A DNA stretch of 64,000 bases from Cannabis sativa (Eukaryota > Streptophyta > Magnoliopsida > Rosales > Cannabaceae), in assembly GCF_029168945.1 (NCBI RefSeq), contig NC_083605.1, positions 26,611,280-26,675,279 on the forward strand, read 5' to 3'. Both the position numbers and the translations under genes were made by a program. Under the pieces are notes generated by a model, which made no database searches, was not told where the DNA came from, and was given only the letters and a program-made list of their open reading frames with translations. Positions 57,997 to 64,000 of the stretch are shown in pieces; position 1 is the stretch's first letter, and each line of letters starts with the position of its first letter.

Positions 57997-59915
57997 TGTT
58001 ACAAATATTTTACCAGGATCTTAGATTTACTAACAAGCATGTTGTTTAACATCTTAAACATGAACTTCTAAAACGATTATAAAAAAACACATATAAAGTA
58101 TGAGAAACCTTACAGTGGTTGCAGCAGAATAATATGTCTCCTTCCACTAAGATTTCTAACCCTTGTATCCTTTTTGTCGCAGAGTATCACCAAGATCTGA
58201 GTCCGAATGTCCTTCTGTTGAATTTGGATTCTTCACGATCTTCCACACTATGATTGAGGTACCACTTGATGTGTGTGGGCAGTTACTCTATCACTCAAGG
58301 GGTTCGGTTCAATAGTGAAGAATAGAGAAGGGAGGGTGGCGGCTAGATATAGGTAGAAGGCACTGAGGTTTTTCTCTGAAGGAATAAGATGCATCATCTT
58401 TTTCTGAAGCCATCACTACCAATTTATAGTATGCCACCTAGGGTTAGGTTAGAATTATTTGGCATTAAAATAATGAAAAAATAAATGATAAAAACCTACA
58501 ATAGTGGTCGGCTTGGGCTTTGGATATTGGGCCCCACTTTTGCAATTTTGATGTTTTATCATTTCTACATCTCATTTTCTCAAAAACGCCAATTTTCAAA
58601 TTCAACCATTTAAATGCCAATTTCAACTATTTAATAACTAAAATTAATTATTAAATAATATTGTCATTTAATATATTTATTAATTAGAATAATCAAAGTC
58701 TCTTAATTAACAAATATACCCTAGAAACTCTTTCTTTACAATTTTGCCCTTGCTTAGTGAAAAATTCACAAACTAGACATGGTCTAATTTTAGAATTATA
58801 AAGAGAAGAAAGAAGTGAAGAATCACCAGTCATATTCTTCGATGATTGATTAATCAAAATCAATTAAGTGAGTCTTACAAGTAGTATTGTCTCAACTTGT
58901 ATGGGGACCATGGGCCTATATACCCGAGCTTCGAATAAGCAGACCAAGAATTTACCAAGTAAATTCACTGACTTATTAATTCTTTGTTGCATCCACGCAT
59001 AGAACTCAGAATTGCACTCTCAGCTATATAGAACGCTCTATATGTTCCACTATATAGACACGCTATTAATTATCCATTGTTATAATCCTAATTTGATCAA
59101 TGATCCTCTATATAGATGATCTACATTGTATAGGGATTAAATTACCGTAACACCCTTCAATGTATTTTATCCTTAAAACACTTAGCCCCGTATAAATGAT
59201 ATTTCGGCGAAGTGAAATGAGTACACAATCATTTATCTCTGTTTAGCCAATCTCGAAGAAATCATCATTTACTTTCTATTTTCCAGATAGAAGTTATAGA
59301 TTCCATATCTATGTTTAGCGCTCCCGCTCAATTGCACTACCATGTTCCCAAAATGTACGTATCACCCTGACCCAAAAGTAGGCTTAACTAACAAATCAAA
59401 GAACATGTGTAATACTCCTGAGATTGAACCTAATCATATCAGGATTAAGATCATTTGATCTAGGATCAACTAGGTGATATTGAATTGAATAGATATTACA
59501 GTAAGTTTAATATATCTGAATCAAAGTTCAATAGCGGTCCCTTCTGATGCATACTCCATGCATCCAACCCAAGCTTTACTTTGACCAATGCTCTGGAAAG
59601 AACATAGCATTTATCTAAGATGCAAGTAAACTATGTTGTAGATTGTCATCTCAGTAAAACCCTGTGTTCTGATAAATCTAGGAATATATCTTTAATCACA
59701 TAATCTTGATTACTTTCCACTCTGCTAACGACACAATAAACAAGAATATAAATGTGAAAAGGGTTTGAATGAATTTATAAATCAATCAAACAAGTAATTG
59801 ATAACATGAACCAAATAACACACAAATGAATGAAAAGTACTTATGTTTCTTTATTGATATTGAATAATAGAGATTACATTGAAATAGAATTTTATTTAGG
59901 GTACAAAACCCATCA
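57997..59915 (-). mobile_element. Solo copia-type LTR with duplication ATTAC
   Basis: 1919 bp with the same body as the LTRs of elements B and E. Termini are slightly worn: TGTTACAAAT on the left (GG to AC) and CCCATCA on the right. ATTAC flanks it at 57992-57996 and 59916-59920. A single LTR with a perfect duplication and no interior is the product of recombination between the two LTRs of a full element. Confidence 0.9.
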
Positions 59916-59920
59916 ATTAC

Positions 59921-61312
59921 TCACATGAAACCGCAGATAGGTTTCTTACTTACCGCTTATTTTATCGGGCAATGATAGTGACATATGTAGCTCGTGGATG
60001 CCGAGTGGTAAGGATGCTTTATGAGGCATAGATGCTAGTTCATCTTATAATTTTAATAATTTTTTAATTATATATATTTATTGATTATTTAAATTTTACA
60101 TCAACGATGGTAAATTTTCATATGTTCGCCGTGAAATATAAGTTAAAAATAAATTTTAAAATATAATTTACTTTTGTAGTTTGTATAAAAATAATATTAT
60201 TATTTACGCATTTTTAATTATTCATTTTCTTATTAAAATTATAATACCACATATTCATAAATTAACAATAAAATATACTATAAATGCTAAAATATAAAAA
60301 TATGAGGGGCTAAAATTCTCTCTAGCTATTATATATGTATCCGCTAGTATTTATCTTTTTTTTTCTTATTATTAATGTATATGAATATAATAAATAAAAG
60401 TATTAAAATATTAATATTAATATAATAAATAAAAAATATTAATATAATTATTTTTCTTAAACATTAAAATTAAAAAAATAAAATTATTTGAATTTAACAC
60501 AAAAACATAAATTAAAGTAAGTAAATAAATAATAAAATATCAATATCTAATAGTGGGAACTTAATATTGCTAAATAAATAAAAGTTTGCGGATTAATTTT
60601 TACCAAAATATAAAATTTGGGGACCAACTTGCCAAAACTTATATAGTTTAGAGACTAATTTGCCAAAAAAATAAAGTTTGAGGACTAACTTGCCAAAATA
60701 TATATAATTTAGGGACTTACGGTACAAATAAGCCTTAAAAATATGGTGGGAACTCTTGATTTGATCTCATAATTCTGAATCTAATAAAGATATGTATTGC
60801 TATACTTATTATGTCACTATACTCCTTTTTCTTTCTTTCTAAAAATTGATGAGTTTGTGCTTAACAATTTGCAACTACATTATGTTAATTATTGTACTTG
60901 AGACGAATTATAAATATTGTAGTTTTTGAATTAGTACATTCCATTGAGGAAAGAATTTGTAATTTGAAGATGTAAATAAATTTAATTTTCTCGACCATTC
61001 GCTTGGTTGGAGCACAAGTGTCACAACAAATATAATATAGAAGATGATACACATGCTTTGCAAGATTTTCATGGCAATATTTCTCAGTCTCCTACTCTTT
61101 GGTACAAGCCATCTTCTGTATGCTGGCACTAAACAATTTCTTTGCCCAATTTTTACTATGTGCGCTTGCTGTACAATTTTATTGGATTGCAGTTAGTAAA
61201 TGGTCCGATTGCAATGCTGTGTTTTTTTTTCTCAAAAGTTCTCTTTATAAAATGCTTATTTTTTCGTTGATCGATCATTCGATTAATTGTTAATATGTGT
61301 TTATTTTAAGCA
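59921..61312. other. A/T-rich region with short tandem repeats, no gene seen
   Basis: May begin with more of the eroded Tekay-type LTR (59921-60050), then an A/T-rich stretch to 60580, the tandem repeat at 60581-60732, and mixed sequence to 61312. A 73-codon minus-strand frame at 60908-61129 has a hydrophobic stretch (CIIFYIIFVVTLVL), but no start context or homology that I recognise. I do not call it a gene. Confidence 0.5.
60581..60732. repeat. Short tandem repeats, about 30-bp unit
   Basis: Five degenerate units of the form AAAGTTTGAGGACTAACTTG followed by CCAAAATATA, starting near 60581, 60612, 60643, 60673 and 60706. The third unit to fourth unit boundary is the clearest. Such repeats are common near ends of plant non-autonomous elements, but none could be identified here. 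Confidence 0.7.
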
Positions 61313-61518
61313 TGATTGAAAGTCTAGCATCTTAGTATGAGAATTTCAGAGATGAAATCAGAGGAAAAGAATATCTCATATTGATTACTAATGCTGGAAA
61401 AGAGGTCTTATATAGGCAATGTTACAATGACCAAAAAGGACCCAACAACTTGGGAAATAACAAAATAACCAACCATAGAAATCAGTTATAAAAACTGCCT
61501 AACTAATTCTAATAGCCC
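61313..61518 (-). repeat. Short LTR of a copia element (3' LTR)
   Basis: About 200 bp on the minus strand, starting near TATTAGAATTAGTTAGGCAG next to a strong polypurine tract (TTGAGGGGGGC at 61519-61529). It contains a CCTATATAAGACC TATA-like box near 61415. The usual TG start seems to have become TA. The right-hand limit in the window (61313) is approximate. Confidence 0.6.
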
Positions 61519-62031
61519 CCCTCAAGATGGAGTGTAAATATTTGTTAAACCCATCTTGGATACAATATTAGAAAAAGGGGAAGGAAGTAATGGTTTGGTG
61601 AATATATCCGCCAAGTTTTGTTGGGAGGAAACATGAAGGAGTTTGATGGAGCCTTGCTGAATTTTCTCTCAAATGAAATGACAATCAATTTCCACATGCT
61701 TTGTTCTTTCGTGATAGACGGGATTTTCACTGATGTGCATTGCAGCTGTGTTTTCACAATAGAGGTTAGCTGGTTTGTGGTGGTGGATGCCAAAATCATT
61801 GAGAAGAGCTAGAATCCATGTTAACTCCGAGGATGCATTGGCCATTGCACGGTATTTGGCTTCGGCTGATGAGCGAGAGACAACTTGCTGTTTCTTCGAC
61901 TTCCAGGAAACCAGGGACTGTCCCAAAAAAATACAATAGCCGGAGATGGATCGTCTAGTGTCTTGACAGTTGCCCCAGTCAGCATCAGCAAAGAAGGATA
62001 CCTGAACATTGTCTTTTGAGAGGGTGGTTTC
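61519..62031 (-). pseudogene. Ty1/copia RNase H and tail, interrupted
   Basis: Minus strand. The frame reads ADADWGNCQDTRRSISGYC, GQSLVSWKSKKQQVVSRSSA, EAKYRAMANASSELTWILAL and VYHERTKHVEIDCHFI, then a stop, then VSSQQNLADIFTKPL and a polypurine tract. The usual A-E-A-E-Y reads A-E-A-K-Y, so the catalytic Glu is Lys, and Y-C-D-N reads Y-C-E-N. The upstream part of pol is cut off at 62032 by a copia-type LTR of the other family. Confidence 0.9.
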
Positions 62032-63923
62032 TGTTAGGTTTTATGCCCTAAATAAAACTCCATTTCAATGTAATCTATTTTATTCAACATCAATAAAGAA
62101 ACAGAAGTATTTTTCATTCATTTGTGTATGTTTTGGTTCACTTTATCAATTGCTTGTCTAATTGATTTATAAATTCATCTTAAACCCTTTTCACATACTT
62201 GATCATGTTTATTGTGCTGTCATCACATTGGAAAGTAAACATGACTATGTGAATAAAGTTTCCTAGATTTATCAGACACAGGGTTTTACTGATATGATAA
62301 TCTACAACAAGAGTTTACTTGTATTTGGAGAAATACTATGTTCTTTCCAGAACATTGGTTAAGGTAAAGCTCAGGTTGGATGCATGGAGTATGCATCGGA
62401 AGGGACCGATATTGAACTTTGAATTAGATTTAATTAAAGTTACCGTAAAATCTATTCAAGTCAATATCGCCAAGTTGATCCTAGATCAAATGATCTTAAT
62501 CCTGTTATGATTAGGCTCAATCTTGAAAGGCTATTCGTGTTCTTTGATTTGTTAGTTAAGCCTACTTTTAGGTCAGGGTGATACGTACATTTTGGGAACA
62601 CGGTAGTGCAATTGAGTGGGAGCGCTAGCATAAACATGGAATCTATAGCTTCTATCTGGCAAATAGTAAGCAAAGGATGATTTCCTTCGAGCTTGGCCAA
62701 ACGAAAATAAATGGTGGAGATCTCATTTCACATAAGCTGAAATATCATTTATACGGGGTCAAGTGTTTTAAGGATAAAATACATGGTAGGGTGTTACGGT
62801 AATTTAATCCCTTTACTATGTAGATCATTCATATAGAGGATCATTGATCAAATTAGGATTATAACAATGGATAACTAATGATGTGTCTATATGGTGGAAC
62901 ATATAGAGCATTCTATATACTGAGAGTGCAATTCTAAGTTCTATGCGTGGATTCAACGAAGAATTAATAAGTTAGTGAATTTTAGTGCTAAATTCTTGAT
63001 CTACTTATTGGAAGCTCGGTTATATAGACCCATGGTCCCCCCACTAGTTGAGATAATATTGCTTGTAAGACTCATGTAATTGGTTTTGATTAATCAATTA
63101 TAATTCACAAATTAGACTATGTCTATTTGTGAAATTTTCACTAAGTAAGGGCGAAATTGTAAAGAAAGAGTTAACAGGGGCATATTTGTTAATTGTGATA
63201 CTTTGTATGGTGCAATTAATAAATATGATAAATGACAATATTATTTAATAATTATTTATAGTTATTAAATAGTTAGAATTGGCATTTAAATGATTGAATT
63301 AGGAAATTGGCATTTTTGAGAAAATCAGATACAAAAGTGGTAAAATTGCAAAATTGCAAAAATCAAGGCCCAGTCCACCTAGCCTAGGGCCGGCCACTTA
63401 TGTTATCTTTTTTAAATGTTTTTTTCATTATTTTAATGCCATATAATTCAAATCAAACCCTAGAAGGAATGCTATAAATAGATAGTGAAGGCTTCAGGAA
63501 AATTACACTTTCTGAATCAGAAAAACCTGAGCCTCCACTCTCTTCTCTAGCCGCCACTCTCTCTCTCTTTTCTTCCTCAAAATTTCGAACCTCTCTTAGT
63601 GATTAGAGTAGTGCCCACACACATCAAGCAATACCTCAATCATAGTGAGGAAGATTGTGAAGAAAGATCAACAGCAAAGGAGATTCAGCATCAAGGATTC
63701 AGAGAAGAAGATCCAGGTTCAGATCTTGATAATACTCTGCTACAGAAAGGAATCAAGGGTTAGAGATCTGAACGGAAGGAGTCATTATAATTCCGCTGCA
63801 CCCAATGTAAGGTTTCTTAAACTTTATATGTGTTTAATTTATCGTTTTAGAAAGTTCATATTTAGGATGTTAATAAACATACTTGTGAGTAGATCTAAGA
63901 TCCTGGTAAAATAATTTCCAACA
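62032..63923 (+). repeat. Copia-type LTR in plus orientation
   Basis: 1892 bp, starting TGTTAGGTTTTATGCCCTAA and ending AATTTCCAACA. It is the same family as the LTRs at 16137 and 32826 in the opposite direction, and it has not lost the 157 bp missing at 32826. ACTGGTATAATAAA follows, the beginning of an iMet-type PBS. It is the 5' LTR of an element that runs off the window. Confidence 0.88.
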
Positions 63924-64000
63924 ACTGGTATAATAAATATGTTAATAAACATATTTAGGATGTATTCTTAAATACTTTAATTTTTCGAAATGCAATATAT
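63924..64000 (+). mobile_element. Start of interior of a copia-type element, internally deleted
   Basis: After ACTGGTAT the sequence switches within about 40 bases to TTCTTAAATACTTTAATTTT, the reverse complement of about 21440-21480 in element E. In E that point is roughly 2.9 kb from the LTR (chromovirus excluded). The 5' interior is therefore missing here. A copy of CATATTTAGGATGT, also in the LTR end, sits at the join. Confidence 0.7.

Noticed and set aside
60908..61129. Possible small membrane protein gene on the minus strand
   Set aside because: Only one hydrophobic stretch in a 73-codon frame, no homology seen and no start or splice context.
1..64000. Endogenous pararetrovirus or other viral insert
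   Set aside because: All RT fragments have LTR retrotransposon gene order, PBS and LTRs; no movement or coat protein frame was seen.
1..64000. tRNA, rRNA or snRNA genes
   Set aside because: No cloverleaf-like box A/box B pair or rRNA block was noticed; tRNA similarity is limited to retrotransposon primer-binding sites.

Overview
The window is a piece of an angiosperm (eudicot-like) nuclear chromosome. It is dominated by LTR retrotransposons of plant clades: Tat-type and Tekay/chromovirus-type Ty3/gypsy elements, plus a Ty1/copia-type family with long non-coding interiors. It holds one apparently intact host gene with plant exon structure, a YUCCA flavin monooxygenase. The species cannot be fixed from sequence alone. 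No rRNA, tRNA, CRISPR or bacterial features were seen.

Layout. 1-968: antisense Tat pol scrap. 969-2029: end of a Tekay-like LTR with primer-binding site (PBS) and leader. 2030-43772: a non-coding copia-type element on the minus strand, split by a five-level nest. A Tat element (2926-38815, target-site duplication AAAGT) sits inside it. A Tekay-like element (about 12355-36606) sits in the Tat element's antisense accessory ORF. A second copia-type element (16137-about 35535, minus strand, partly tandem) sits in the Tekay protease. A chromovirus (22294-30758, minus strand, duplication GTATC) sits in that copia. By-eye LTR divergence falls from outside to inside (about 5.5%, 4.5%, 2.0%, 1.7%), matching the order of insertion.

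43773-44312 is another Tat RT scrap. 44313-47109 carries a broken FAR1/MULE-type transposase gene. 47110-52747 is a minus-strand Tekay-like element with duplication GGGGT, whose pol was deleted from reverse transcriptase into the LTR.

52753-56600 is the gene island: a four-exon YUCCA10/11-like gene on the minus strand (54082-55671), a TATA box, and a MITE-within-a-MITE less than 300 bp upstream of its ATG. 56650-64000 returns to repeats: an eroded Tekay-type LTR, a solo copia LTR with duplication ATTAC, a short tandem repeat, a damaged copia RNase H region, and another copia-type LTR in plus orientation running off the right edge.

Apart from YUCCA, every recognisable protein gene is an element gene broken by stops, frameshifts, substitutions of catalytic residues or insertions. 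The encoded functions (gag, protease, reverse transcriptase, RNase H, integrase, chromodomain, antisense coiled-coil protein) belong to retrotransposon life cycles. The YUCCA enzyme would make auxin from indole-3-pyruvate. All percentages were counted by hand on the printed sequence and should be rechecked by alignment.
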